Source of the DNA: Martinezella calliandrae | Lineage (GTDB): Bacteria > Pseudomonadota > Alphaproteobacteria > Rhizobiales > Rhizobiaceae | Length of the DNA stretch: 40,096 nucleotides | Direction: 5' to 3' | Assembly (NCBI RefSeq): GCF_030272695.1 | Contig: NZ_JARFYN010000060.1 | Location: 1-40,096, forward strand | In this document: positions 24,241 through 33,330 of the stretch, in pieces | How the letters are laid out: each line of letters begins with the position of its first letter | Position numbering within the stretch: the first letter of the stretch is position 1 | Made by a program: the position numbers and the translations under genes | Notes under the pieces: model-generated | Seen by the model: only the letters and a program-made list of their open reading frames with translations | Told to the model about the DNA's origin: nothing | Databases searched by the model: none

Positions 24241-25731
24241 ATGACCTCTGAACATTCGACGAGTACCCTTCACCAACGTCTTGATTTTATCGAGTTCGAC
24301 GCCGAATCTCGCGACACGCTGAGAGAATTGCGGCCGCTGATCGCGGAAAAAATTGGCGGCGCTCTGGATAAACTCTATGGGCAGATTACGAAGGCGGCTG
24401 GCGCAGCTTTCTTTTTCCATAGTGAAAGCCACATGGCTGGAGCCAAAAAGAAGCAGCAGGAGCATTGGGCCAACCTCGCCAATGGAAATTTCGATGCCCC
24501 TTACGTAGAGGGTGTGAAGGCCATTGGCAGAACGCATGCCCGGGTCGGCCTGGAGCCCCGTTGGTACATAGGCGGCTACGCGCTCGTCATGTCGGAACTG
24601 ATTAAGGGCATTGTTGAAAAGCATTCGTCGACGTTCTTTCGCCGCGGCCAAGGAAAGAAGCTGTCGGCAGGAATTTCCGCTGTCGTAAAAGCAGCCATGC
24701 TGGACATGGATTATTCCATCAGCGTTTACCTTGAAGCCCTCGAAGACAAGCGCAAAGAGCTCGAAGCGGAACGGATGCGCACCGAAGCGGACCAGACGCT
24801 GGCGCTCGCGCATCTGCGTCGGGCGCTTTCGGCGCTTGCCAAGGGCGATCTCGATGCCAAACTGCCGGCGGATCTGCCGGGAACCTTCCAGGAAATGGCT
24901 TCGGACTACAATGAGGCAGTTGGCGCGTTGCGCAACTCTTTCGCATCGGTTCACAGCACCTCAGGCGAGATCCTGGCCGGAACCGAGACGATATCGAAGG
25001 CAACAGACGATTTGGCGTTGCGGACCGCCCAGCAGGCAGCCGGCGTCGAGCAAAGTTCGGCTGCCCTTCAGCAACTGACTGTCAGCGTCGGTCAGACGGC
25101 TGCGAATGCCGAAAAGGCCTCCGGGGCAGTTCGCGAAACCCAGCAACGGGCAAGAAACTCAGGGCAATTGGTCACCGATGCCGTCTCGGCCATGGCAGCG
25201 ATCGAACAGTCGTCAAGCGAGATTTCGAAAATTATCGGCGTGATCGACGAGATCGCTTTTCAGACGAACCTGCTGGCACTTAATGCCGGCGTCGAGGCGG
25301 CCCGCGCCGGAGATGCAGGCAAAGGCTTTGCAGTTGTGGCCCAAGAAGTCCGGCAATTGGCGCAGCGAAGTGCCGGGGCCGCCAAGGAGATCAAACAGCT
25401 CATTTCGGAAAGCTCTGATCAGGTGAACAAGGGTGTGGGTATCGTCAACGATACGGGCGAAGCGCTGAGCGACATGATCGGCCGCATCGATGTCATCAAC
25501 CAGTTCGTTTCCGACATCGCAAGCACGGCGCGCGATCAGGCAACCGGTGTCGACGAGGTCAATGTCGCAATCCGCAGTATGGATACGATCACCCAGCAGA
25601 ATTCCGGCATGGTCGAACGCACCTCCGCGGAGACACGCCGGCTTCGCAACGAAGTCGAGAATCTCGTACGTCTCCTCGAGCGTTTTGGTGCCGCCGGTGG
25701 AAAAGCCACTCAGCTGAGCCGGGCCGCCTGA
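24241..25731 (+). CDS. Globin-coupled methyl-accepting chemotaxis protein
   Basis: The 496-aa soluble transducer has no membrane segment. Residues 1-165 are a sensor globin of the HemAT/protoglobin type, with the proximal haem His at about 99 (AIGRTHARVGLEPRWYIGGY). A short HAMP-like linker with coiled coil follows (LAKGDLDAKLPADLPGTFQE), and then the MCP signalling hairpin with IGVIDEIAFQTNLLALNAGV and EAARAGDAGKGFAVVAQEVR. It probably senses oxygen, or NO or CO, and signals to CheA for aerotaxis. It is a single gene; the nearest downstream genes are the two-component pair on the other strand. Confidence 0.93.
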   Translation: MTSEHSTSTLHQRLDFIEFDAESRDTLRELRPLIAEKIGGALDKLYGQITKAAGAAFFFHSESHMAGAKKKQQEHWANLANGNFDAPYVEGVKAIGRTHARVGLEPRWYIGGYALVMSELIKGIVEKHSSTFFRRGQGKKLSAGISAVVKAAMLDMDYSISVYLEALEDKRKELEAERMRTEADQTLALAHLRRALSALAKGDLDAKLPADLPGTFQEMASDYNEAVGALRNSFASVHSTSGEILAGTETISKATDDLALRTAQQAAGVEQSSAALQQLTVSVGQTAANAEKASGAVRETQQRARNSGQLVTDAVSAMAAIEQSSSEISKIIGVIDEIAFQTNLLALNAGVEAARAGDAGKGFAVVAQEVRQLAQRSAGAAKEIKQLISESSDQVNKGVGIVNDTGEALSDMIGRIDVINQFVSDIASTARDQATGVDEVNVAIRSMDTITQQNSGMVERTSAETRRLRNEVENLVRLLERFGAAGGKATQLSRAA

Positions 25732-25969
25732 TGCGGCTGCGGGCGATCGATCCTAAAGGTGAAAGAGGGGCGGGAAACGGCCCTGGAAAGCGAAGGTGCC
25801 AGGCGCCTTCATGAAGGGCGTCGGAACAAAAGCCGCTCGAAATCGCAGGCCAAGACCGAGTGAAGCATGAGCCGGGATGCCGCACCGGGCAAAGCTGAAC
25901 CGCGAAGCCAATGCTTATTTGTTAACAATCGCACCGGCATCGAAGAACATCGGCTCAGATTTCCCGCCG

Positions 25970-26602
25970 CTATTCCGCTAGTCTGTCCCAAATTCTGATC
26001 AGATCGGCCAATGTTCCAGCCTGCATCTTGCGCATGACCTGACCGCGCCGGACCTTCACCGTGACCTCACTCACTCCAAGATCTGCAGCGATCTGCTTGT
26101 TCAACAGACCGCGGACCACAAGCCGCATGACATCTTGCTCGCCCGCTGTGAGGCCGAGACGGCGTTCTCGAAGTTCAGCGGTGACTTCGTCCTCGGCGCG
26201 CCGCAGGGTATCCTTCCTGATACCCTGGTGGATGGCATCGAGCAGGTCCTGATCTCGGAATGGCTTGGTCAGGAACTCGATGGCGCCGTCCTTCATCGCC
26301 CGCACCGACATCTCGATATCGCCATGACCAGTGATGAAGATGATCGGAAGGCGAAACCCGAGCCTCGTCATCTCCCGCTGGAAGTCCAACCCGCTCTGCC
26401 CGGGCATGCGGATATCGAGCACTAGGCAGGCCGGTGCGTCGGCGAGACCATGATCAAGGAACGCCTTCGTCGAGCCGAACGAGATCACGTTGAGGTCGAC
26501 GGAAGTCAGCAGATCCTCGAGCGCGTTGCGCACGGATTGGTCATCATCGATGACGTAGACGATCGGCTTCTTCGTCTCGCCGGTCGGAAGCGGCGCTCTC
26601 AT
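25970..26602 (-). CDS. FixJ-family response regulator (REC + LuxR-type HTH)
   Basis: The 210-aa DNA-binding response regulator has a receiver domain with acidic pocket DDD in VIDDDQSVRNAL, phosphoacceptor Asp in LVLDIRMPGQSGLDF (about 62) and KPF motif (FLTKPFRDQDLL), followed by a LuxR-type helix-turn-helix (LTAGEQDVMRLVVRGLLNKQ, IAADLGVSEVTVKVRR). This is the FixJ/NodW/TodT architecture. Its start codon overlaps the kinase stop (ATGA), so they form one transcript with the kinase first. The target genes are not evident. The 238 bp downstream to the MCP gene hold nothing recognised. Confidence 0.93.
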   Translation of the reverse strand: MRAPLPTGETKKPIVYVIDDDQSVRNALEDLLTSVDLNVISFGSTKAFLDHGLADAPACLVLDIRMPGQSGLDFQREMTRLGFRLPIIFITGHGDIEMSVRAMKDGAIEFLTKPFRDQDLLDAIHQGIRKDTLRRAEDEVTAELRERRLGLTAGEQDVMRLVVRGLLNKQIAADLGVSEVTVKVRRGQVMRKMQAGTLADLIRIWDRLAE

Positions 26603-27681
26603 GCGAAATTCCTCTCGGCGACCGGCAGGCTGACGCGAAACGTCGCACCCATGCGCGGCGTTGATGTCACCGCAATCTGACCGCCATGGGCTTCGACGAT
26701 CGAACGGCTGATCGACAGGCCGATGCCCGTGCCGCCTTCCTTCGTCGTCCAGAAGGACTCGAACAAATGATCAAGTGCTGCCGGCTTGATACCGATCCCC
26801 GCATCGGTCACCGTGAAAGCGAGCCTGTCCCGATCTTCCCGGAACGTCGTTATTTCCAGTTCCCTCTTGAAGCTTGGCACGTCGTGCATCGCTTCCATCG
26901 CATTGAGCAACAGATTCCCGATCACCTGCAGGATCTGCACCCTGTCGGCAAGCACTTGCGGCAGATCCTTGGCGAGGCTCAGATGCAATATGATGTTGTT
27001 GTTCTCCATCTCGTTCTGCGCGATGGCGATCGCCTCGCCGATCGCCTCGTTGAGGTCTAACGCTTCCCGGTGTGGAGGCTCGCTCTTGGCCAGGCTTCGG
27101 ACCCGCGCAATCACATCGCCAGCGCGGTTGGCATCATGAATGATCCGGTCGATGGCTTGCCGGGCCTTGTCGATATTCGGCGGATCACGGGTGAGCCAGC
27201 GCCGGCAGGCGCCGCCGCTGGTTGCGATCGCCGCCAGGGGCTGGTTGACCTCATGGGCGATCGACGCCGTCAACGCGCCGAGGCTGGTCAGGCGGGCGAC
27301 GCGCACCATCTGCGCCTGTGCTTCGAAAGCAGAAGCTTGAGCCGCCACGGTCTTGAGAACGAGATAGGTCGTCGTTGCGATAGCCGCGACGCTGATGCCG
27401 CAATTCATGAGCCCGGATTCGAACGAACCGTGCCGCGATAGAAGCAGGCTGAGGCCCGTCAGACCGACGCACAGGCCAGCCAGAAGAATCACACCGCGGG
27501 TCGACATGTAGCCGATCGCCAGAAGGATGACGACAATATAGAAGACTGCTATCGCGATCTCGAACCGCGTGACCGTGTCAGCGACAAACACTGCCACCAG
27601 CAATGCCAATATCGCTGCGGCTCTAAGTTTCGGTCGGTTGTGTTGTCGTGACGGCATTGCGTCTCGTTCGCTGCGGCTCAT
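26599..27681 (-). CDS. Membrane sensor histidine kinase
   Basis: The 360-aa kinase has about four N-terminal membrane helices (20-113) with very short loops and no periplasmic sensor domain, so it may sense a membrane or redox signal. The phospho-acceptor region is LTSLGALTASIAHEVNQPLA, with His about 143, followed by the catalytic ATPase domain: N-box LLLNAMEAM, G1 DAGIGIKPAAL and G2 GGTGIGLSISRSIVEAHGG. It pairs with the FixJ-type regulator by an ATGA overlap. The frame is open to 27810; I chose the ATG at 27681, with 27657 as the alternative. The four-helix sensor resembles that of other rhizobial HWE/FixL-like orphans, but the ligand is unknown. Confidence 0.88.
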   Translation of the reverse strand: MSRSERDAMPSRQHNRPKLRAAAILALLVAVFVADTVTRFEIAIAVFYIVVILLAIGYMSTRGVILLAGLCVGLTGLSLLLSRHGSFESGLMNCGISVAAIATTTYLVLKTVAAQASAFEAQAQMVRVARLTSLGALTASIAHEVNQPLAAIATSGGACRRWLTRDPPNIDKARQAIDRIIHDANRAGDVIARVRSLAKSEPPHREALDLNEAIGEAIAIAQNEMENNNIILHLSLAKDLPQVLADRVQILQVIGNLLLNAMEAMHDVPSFKRELEITTFREDRDRLAFTVTDAGIGIKPAALDHLFESFWTTKEGGTGIGLSISRSIVEAHGGQIAVTSTPRMGATFRVSLPVAERNFA

Positions 27682-28148
27682 TGGAATGTTTGTACCCCGC
27701 CAGATGCCGACGCCTCGCGCGGCACGCCAGCTCGATCTCCGACGCGCCGATCGCAACGCACAGATTGCATGGGGCTGAAGCAGCCTTCCGCAACATCGCC
27801 TATATCGCACACGGATCAGTTCTCCCAGTGCGGTCCTTCGTCGGCTTGTCGGATGTATAATTTATCAGTCACGCGAAACATTTGTCTCCCCACTCGGGTC
27901 GAACGACAACACGAATCTGCCGGACTATACCAACGTATATCGCCGATACCCTAAGGTCTTTCGGTTCTTGCCTGTTGCAACGTGGCTCGGCTGCGATGGC
28001 GCCATTATAGTCTTCGTATTCGGACCGGATCCCAAAAAACGGCCTATCGGACAACCAGCAGCACAAAGCAGTAAAGCAGCACGCTTTTCACATCGGGCAT
28101 CTGCGTCTCTGCGTTCACCGTCATGTCTAACGCGAACAGAGTTTACCA
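27682..28148. other. Divergent intergenic region between kinase and ABC permease
   Basis: About 470 bp between divergent genes. I see no RNA gene, riboswitch or repeat that I can support. It presumably holds both promoters, but none matches a consensus well. Short open frames here are not protein-like. Confidence 0.4.
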
Positions 28149-29882
28149 ATGACGTTTCAGACATTCACTCCGCTTGCCGTCCGGCGTTCCATATTGCCGA
28201 GCCTGTGGGACCTGATGGCACTGCTGATCGTCGTCGGCATCATCGTTCTCGTCGTCTACGGCGCCGAGGTCACGACGGTTCCCCTGTCGACGCTCGATAC
28301 TGCGCCCCTTTCGCTCGATCCCTCAAATCTGCCGATCTACGCGTTGCGCACCATGCTGCGCATGCTGCTGGCAATCGTCTTCTCCTTGATCTTCACGCTC
28401 ATCTACGCCTCCATTGCCGCCAAGAGCCGGCGAGCCGAAATGGTCCTGATCCCCATCCTCGACATCCTGCAGTCTGTGCCGATCCTGGGGTTCCTCACCT
28501 TCACCGTGACCTTTTTCCTCAACCTGTTCCCCGGCAGCGTGCTGGGGGCGGAGTTCGCCTCGGTGTTTGCCATCTTCACCAGCCAGGCTTGGAACATGAC
28601 GTTCAGCATGTATCAGTCGATGCGCAACCAGCCCAAAGACCTGGAGGAAGCGGCGAGGAGCTTTCATCTGACCGGCTGGCAGCGCTTCTGGCGGCTGGAC
28701 GTGCCCTTTGCCATGCCGGGGCTTGTATGGAACACGATGATGTCGATGTCCGGCGGCTGGTTCTTCGTCGTTGCCTCCGAGGCGATCACGGTCGGCGACA
28801 CCACCGTCACCCTGCCGGGCGTCGGCTCCTACGTCGCGCTTGCCATCAAGCAGCAGAACATCGTGGCAGTCTTCTATGCCGTCGTCACCATGCTGGTGGT
28901 GATCGTCCTTTATGACCAATTCCTGTTCCGCCCCCTGGTGGCCTGGGCAGACAAGTTCCGCTTCGAGACCACCACGTCCGGCGTCGTGCCGACATCGTGG
29001 ATCCTCGATCTATTCCGTCGGGCACGGATTACCCGCCTTCTCGCCGCGCCCTTCCAAGGGGTGGCGCGATTGGTCTGGACATTCCGGCTGCCGGCACTGC
29101 CGCGGCTTGGGTCGCGGCAAGCCACCGCGGCCACCACCCGTATGATGGACTGGATCTGGATGGCGGTGGTGATCGCCGGTGCCGCATGGGCCGCCTATCT
29201 CAGCATCAACTATCTCAGGGCCAACATCGGCTGGTCGGATGTGGCGACGGCGATCGCCGACGGCTTCATCACTTTGTTGCGTGTCATTGTTCTGATGGCG
29301 CTAGCCACCCTGATCTGGGTGCCGATCGGCGTGTGGATCGGATTGCGCCCAAAGCTCGCGGAGAAGGTTCAGCCTCTTGCACAATTCCTGGCAGCCTTTC
29401 CGGCCAATATCGCTTTTCCCGTGTTCGTCGTGCTGATCGTGCATTTCGGGCTCAACGCGGATATCTGGCTGAGCCCGCTGATGATCCTCGGCACACAGTG
29501 GTACATTCTCTTCAACGTCATCGCAGGCGCATCGGCCTTCCCGAGTGATCTCAAGGAAGCCGCCCGCAGCTTCCACATCCAAGGATGGCGCTGGTGGCTC
29601 AAGGTAATCCTGCCCGGAATCTTTCCCTATTACATCACCGGCGCCATTACCGCTTCGGGTGGCTCCTGGAACGCCAGCATCGTGGCCGAGGTCGCAAGCT
29701 GGGGCGCCACGCAGCTTACGACGCCCGGCCTCGGCTCCTACATTGCGCAGGCCACCACGGCCGGCGACTTTCCGCGCGTGGTGCTCGGCATCGTGGTGAT
29801 GTGCACCTTCGTCACTCTGTTCAACCGCCTGTGCTGGCGCCCGCTTTACGCCTTTGGCGAACGCCGGTTGCGCCTCGGTTGA
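28149..29882 (+). CDS. ABC transporter, fused double permease
   Basis: The 577-aa inner membrane protein holds two complete binding-protein-dependent permease domains in tandem (about 20-270 and 340-570). Each has the EAA loop that contacts the ATPase: LEEAARSFHLTGWQRFWRLD and LKEAARSFHIQGWRWWLKVI. The near-identical loops point to an internal duplication. The family is that of nitrate/sulfonate/taurine-type (NtrB/SsuC) permeases. It starts the operon with the ATPase, 31 bp away. No substrate-binding protein gene is next to it, so the substrate cannot be named. Confidence 0.9.
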   Translation: MTFQTFTPLAVRRSILPSLWDLMALLIVVGIIVLVVYGAEVTTVPLSTLDTAPLSLDPSNLPIYALRTMLRMLLAIVFSLIFTLIYASIAAKSRRAEMVLIPILDILQSVPILGFLTFTVTFFLNLFPGSVLGAEFASVFAIFTSQAWNMTFSMYQSMRNQPKDLEEAARSFHLTGWQRFWRLDVPFAMPGLVWNTMMSMSGGWFFVVASEAITVGDTTVTLPGVGSYVALAIKQQNIVAVFYAVVTMLVVIVLYDQFLFRPLVAWADKFRFETTTSGVVPTSWILDLFRRARITRLLAAPFQGVARLVWTFRLPALPRLGSRQATAATTRMMDWIWMAVVIAGAAWAAYLSINYLRANIGWSDVATAIADGFITLLRVIVLMALATLIWVPIGVWIGLRPKLAEKVQPLAQFLAAFPANIAFPVFVVLIVHFGLNADIWLSPLMILGTQWYILFNVIAGASAFPSDLKEAARSFHIQGWRWWLKVILPGIFPYYITGAITASGGSWNASIVAEVASWGATQLTTPGLGSYIAQATTAGDFPRVVLGIVVMCTFVTLFNRLCWRPLYAFGERRLRLG

Positions 29883-29913
29883 TCGAATTCCCGGCTTTAA
29901 AAGGATTGTTCCC

Positions 29914-31224
29914 ATGCTCGACCAAATCGCAAAAGCCCCGCTCATCGATATCCAGCAAGTCTGCCGCTCCTTCCCGAAGCCGAGCGGCAAGGATGTCGTC
30001 GTTCTCGAAAATGTCGACCTGACGATCAAGGAGGGTGAAATCGTCGGCCTGCTCGGCCGATCCGGCTCGGGCAAGTCGACCTTGCTGCGCATCATTGCAG
30101 GCCTGATCTCGCCTTCGTCCGGTCAGGCGCAATGCCGTGGCACGGCGATCAACGGCCCGCCGGTCGGCATCTCGATGGTATTCCAGTCCTTCGCTCTATT
30201 TCCCTGGCTGACGGTGCTGCAGAACGTAGAGCTCGGCCTGGAGGCCAAAGGCGTCGACCGTGCCGAACGGCGCAAGCTCGCTCTTGCGGCGATCGACCTT
30301 ATCGGCCTCGACGGCTTCGAAAATGCCTTTCCCAAGGAACTCTCCGGCGGCATGCGCCAGCGCGTCGGCTTCGCCCGCGCACTGGTGGTCCATCCCGACC
30401 TTCTGTTGATGGACGAGCCGTTCTCGGCTTTGGACGTGCTGACGGCCGAGACGCTACGCACCGACATGATCGACCTTTGGATCGAAGGACGACTGCCGAT
30501 CAAGTCGGTGCTGATCGTCACGCACAATATCGAGGAGGCGGTATTGATGTGCGACCGCGTCCTCGTCTTTTCCTCCAACCCCGGCCGTGTGGCGCGCGAG
30601 CTGAAGGTCGATCTGCCGCATCCGCGCAACCGGCTCGATCCGGCATTCCGCCAACTCGTCGATAATATCTACGCCCTGATGACGCAGCGGGCGGAACCGC
30701 GCTCCCCCGCTATGGAAGGCATTCCTGGCACAGGAATGGGCATGGTCCTGGAGCCGGTCTCGACCAATATCCTGTCTGGCCTCATCGAGGCGCTTGCCGG
30801 AGCACCCTATCACGGGCGGGCGGATCTACCCGTACTCGCCGGCACGCTACAGTTGGAGGCGGACGAACTTTTTCATCTTGGTGAAGCACTGCAACTATTG
30901 CGCTTCGCCCAGCTCAGCGAAGGCGACATCGTGTTGACCGATGCAGGTCAGAAATTCGCACACCTGGAGACCGATTCCCGCAAGAAACTCTTCGCCGAAC
31001 ATTTGCTCACTTATGTTCCGGTTATCGGCTTGATCCGCCGCGTGCTCGACGAACGCCCGAACCACACAGCGCCTGCCACGCGCTTCCGCAACGAGCTGGA
31101 GGACTACATGACGGAATCCTACGCTGACGATACGTTGAAAACGATCGTCTCCTGGTCACGATATGCCGAGCTCTTCGCCTACGACGAGCAAACTGAGATG
31201 TTCAGCCTCGAAAATCCACAGTAA
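29914..31224 (+). CDS. ABC transporter ATPase with AAA-associated C-terminal domain
   Basis: The 436-aa ATPase of the NrtD/SsuB type. Walker A is GRSGSGKSTLLRIIAG, the Q-loop FQSFALFP, the signature LSGGMRQRVGFARAL, Walker B LLLMDEPFSALD and the H-loop IVTHNIEEA. Unlike ordinary NrtD proteins it has an extra 160-residue C-terminal domain (about 280-436; LVNIYALMTQ through SWSRYAELFAYDEQTEMFSL), the AAA-associated family seen with double-permease importers, possibly a regulatory or substrate-sensing domain. The ATG at 29914 has AAAAGGA 9 bp upstream. It is the second and last gene of this operon. Confidence 0.92.
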   Translation: MLDQIAKAPLIDIQQVCRSFPKPSGKDVVVLENVDLTIKEGEIVGLLGRSGSGKSTLLRIIAGLISPSSGQAQCRGTAINGPPVGISMVFQSFALFPWLTVLQNVELGLEAKGVDRAERRKLALAAIDLIGLDGFENAFPKELSGGMRQRVGFARALVVHPDLLLMDEPFSALDVLTAETLRTDMIDLWIEGRLPIKSVLIVTHNIEEAVLMCDRVLVFSSNPGRVARELKVDLPHPRNRLDPAFRQLVDNIYALMTQRAEPRSPAMEGIPGTGMGMVLEPVSTNILSGLIEALAGAPYHGRADLPVLAGTLQLEADELFHLGEALQLLRFAQLSEGDIVLTDAGQKFAHLETDSRKKLFAEHLLTYVPVIGLIRRVLDERPNHTAPATRFRNELEDYMTESYADDTLKTIVSWSRYAELFAYDEQTEMFSLENPQ

Positions 31225-31370
31225 TGGCGGCCCGACAAACGAAGCTCCAAAACCCGACGGGGCGAGCCAACTCCTAGCCCTCGTTGCTTCGGAATGTTCG
31301 ATACGATCGTGCGACCCGAGTAAGGGGGCCGGCACCGTCGTTGACCGCTTGAAGGCGAGATGCGGTCAAA

Positions 31371-32738
31371 CTACTGGCCCGATTTCAGCCCGCCGAGAAG
31401 CGTAGGAATGAGCTCGGATACCGTGGGATGGATCGGCACGGCCCATTTGAGGACAGGATAGGGCGTCCCCGCATGCATCGCATCAATGAAGCCGTGGATC
31501 GCTTCATCGCCTTCGACACCGAGGATTGCGGCACCCAGTATCTGTCCGTTATCGACATCGGCGACGACCTTCATCAGGCCCTTAGTCTCGCCCTTTTCTA
31601 TGGCGCGTCCGACGCGGCTCATCGGTATCGTGGATGTTGAGATGGGTCGCCCAGTTGCCCGGGCTTCCCGTTCCGTCATTCCGACGCGCCCGAGCGGCGG
31701 ATCGATATAGAGCGCGTAAGCCGGGATACGCTCACTGACCTTCCGATGTTCACCGTCCAGGAGATTGGCGGCGACAATCTCGAAATCATTATAAGACGTA
31801 TGCGTGAACGCACCGCGACCGTTGCAATCGCCAAGTGCCCATATGCCGTCGACATTGGTAGAGAGATGATCGTCGACGATGACATAGCCCTTGTCATCGA
31901 GCGCCACGCCTGCCGCGGGAAGGCCGAGATCGTCGGTGTTCGGCCGGCGCCCCGTCGCGATGAGGAGATGGCTTGCTTCGACATCCGGATTGCCGGTGGT
32001 CGAGATGCGGATGTGCTGGCCGCTTTTCGACAGCTTGATATCCTGCGCATTCGTGTGGATCGATATGCCTTCGGAGCGAAGAACTTCGGCGATGGCCTGG
32101 CAGATATCGTCATCCTCTCGCGGGGCCAGTCGCGGGCCGCGTTCGATGATGCTGACTTCGGTGCCGAAGCGACGGTACATCTGCGCGAATTCAAGGCCGA
32201 TATAGCCGGCGCCGATGATGGCAAGATGGCGGGGCAGGGCGGTCAAGTGAATGATGGAGGTACTGGTCAGATAGTCGACGTCCGAAAGGCCGGGCAGCGC
32301 GGGAATGGCTGGCCTGGCACCGACATTGAGAAAGATCCGCGGCGCCGTCAATTTCTCATCGCCGACGCGGATGGTCTTTGCGTTCTCGAAGCGCGCATGT
32401 CCCCGTATCAGCGAAATTCTGTCGGTGGCCTCAAGCCACCTTGTCAGCGATTTCCTCGTATTATTTATGACGGTCGCCGCGCGTTTCTCCACCGCCGCCA
32501 TATCCGTCGATATCCCGCCGCTCGTTTGGATACCATAGTCCGCGCCTCGCCTAATGACATGTGCGGTTCGGGCGCTCGCGACCAGGGTTTTGGTCGGCAT
32601 ACAGCCGGCATTGACGCAGGTCCCGCCGACGAATTTCCGTTCTATCAGGGCAACCGTCATGCCTGCAGCCGCAAACCGTCCGGCAAGTGATGGTCCTGCC
32701 TGACCGGCACCGATGATAATCGCGTCGAAGGTTTTCAT
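31371..32738 (-). CDS. FAD-dependent pyridine nucleotide-disulfide oxidoreductase (class I)
   Basis: The 455-aa flavoenzyme has the FAD fold (DAIIIGAGQAGPSLAGRF), the redox-active disulfide GTCVNAGCMPTK (CxxxxC), the NAD(P)H fold (HLAIIGAGYIGLEFAQMY), FAD-contact WALGDCNGRG and the C-terminal catalytic His-Glu motif HPTVSELIPTLLGG. It resembles dihydrolipoamide dehydrogenase, mycothione reductase and mercuric reductase. It lacks the N-terminal metal-binding domain and the C-terminal Cys pair of MerA, so mercury reduction is unlikely. The frame is open to 32993; the ATG at 32738 begins the fold, with GGGATGGA upstream. It is a single gene. The acceptor is unknown. Confidence 0.93.
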   Translation of the reverse strand: MKTFDAIIIGAGQAGPSLAGRFAAAGMTVALIERKFVGGTCVNAGCMPTKTLVASARTAHVIRRGADYGIQTSGGISTDMAAVEKRAATVINNTRKSLTRWLEATDRISLIRGHARFENAKTIRVGDEKLTAPRIFLNVGARPAIPALPGLSDVDYLTSTSIIHLTALPRHLAIIGAGYIGLEFAQMYRRFGTEVSIIERGPRLAPREDDDICQAIAEVLRSEGISIHTNAQDIKLSKSGQHIRISTTGNPDVEASHLLIATGRRPNTDDLGLPAAGVALDDKGYVIVDDHLSTNVDGIWALGDCNGRGAFTHTSYNDFEIVAANLLDGEHRKVSERIPAYALYIDPPLGRVGMTEREARATGRPISTSTIPMSRVGRAIEKGETKGLMKVVADVDNGQILGAAILGVEGDEAIHGFIDAMHAGTPYPVLKWAVPIHPTVSELIPTLLGGLKSGQ

Positions 32739-32867
32739 GGTTATCCATCCCGCAGGTTGATCTCCGCCTTTTACACTGGGTCGGACTGGATGCCGGCACC
32801 CCTCAGCCTGCCCGCAATTTAGCAGAGTTGCGCGAAACCTGGATCGAAAACCTGAAGGAGCAATCGA

Positions 32868-32930
32868 ATGATTTTTCGAAAAAGCTCCTGTCTGCGGCAA
32901 ATCAACGCGTATTTGCGTTTTGTTATTTAG
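32868..32930 (+). CDS. Possible 20-aa leader peptide or microprotein
   Basis: ATG to TAG encodes MIFRKSSCLRQINAYLRFVI. An exact AAGGAG lies 7 bp upstream. Bases 32896-32916 inside the frame can fold into a CAAAT/ATTTG hairpin that is followed by a T-rich stretch, the layout of an attenuator. The next downstream gene in the same direction, prsD, is 400 bp away. There is no homology evidence, so the call rests on ribosome site and structure alone. Confidence 0.3.
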   Translation: MIFRKSSCLRQINAYLRFVI

Positions 32931-33103
32931 CATCGTGTTGCTCAAGCTAAGCTCTTTTGCAATCCAGCGCGTCCTTTTGCCGTTGGGACGCATTGTTGGC
33001 GCTCAGGGCAGCCACATTGCGGTCCCCGCAGAAATGTTTCCGCACCTTGACGGCAAGCGCCGCTAAGCCATGTCTGATCGCATATGTGCGGCAAGGAGAT
33101 AGC

Positions 33104-33178
33104 ATGCGATACCCTTTGACTGGATTCACTGAGGCTGAAAGCGAAGTCAATAAGGGTGGCGGTCGACCTTTAGGCTAG
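33104..33178 (+). CDS. Possible 24-aa microprotein upstream of prsD
   Basis: ATG to TAG encodes a polar 24-residue peptide that begins MRYPLTGFTEAESE and ends GGGRPLG. AAGGAGAT ends 3 bp before the ATG, a close but usable ribosome site. I do not recognise the peptide. It could be a leader peptide or chance. Confidence 0.25.
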   Translation: MRYPLTGFTEAESEVNKGGGRPLG

Positions 33179-33330
33179 AGGCTTGATCGTGGCGCGGCCG
33201 TTGCCGTCGCCACCAATGCCGCCCGGCGCTCGTGCGCGTTCCAGCTCCAGTCACCGGCAAGAAAACGGCGTTGACGAACTTCAGAGGCACCTCTGCTGCG
33301 TGCAAAGGATAACTTAAGGATTTAGGCAAC

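Larger units (their letters stand above)
32739..33330. other. Intergenic region with two tiny ORFs, upstream of prsD
   Basis: This 590-bp stretch has no full-length gene. It contains two very short frames preceded by perfect ribosome binding sites (32868-32930 and 33104-33178). Within and after the first there is a CAAAT/ATTTG hairpin (about 32896-32916) followed by a T-rich run. No sigma factor consensus stands out. Confidence 0.4.

Noticed and set aside
31371..32738. Mercuric reductase (merA)
   Set aside because: The CVNAGC disulfide is shared by the entire family, but the N-terminal heavy-metal domain and the C-terminal vicinal cysteines of MerA are absent, and no mer genes are nearby.
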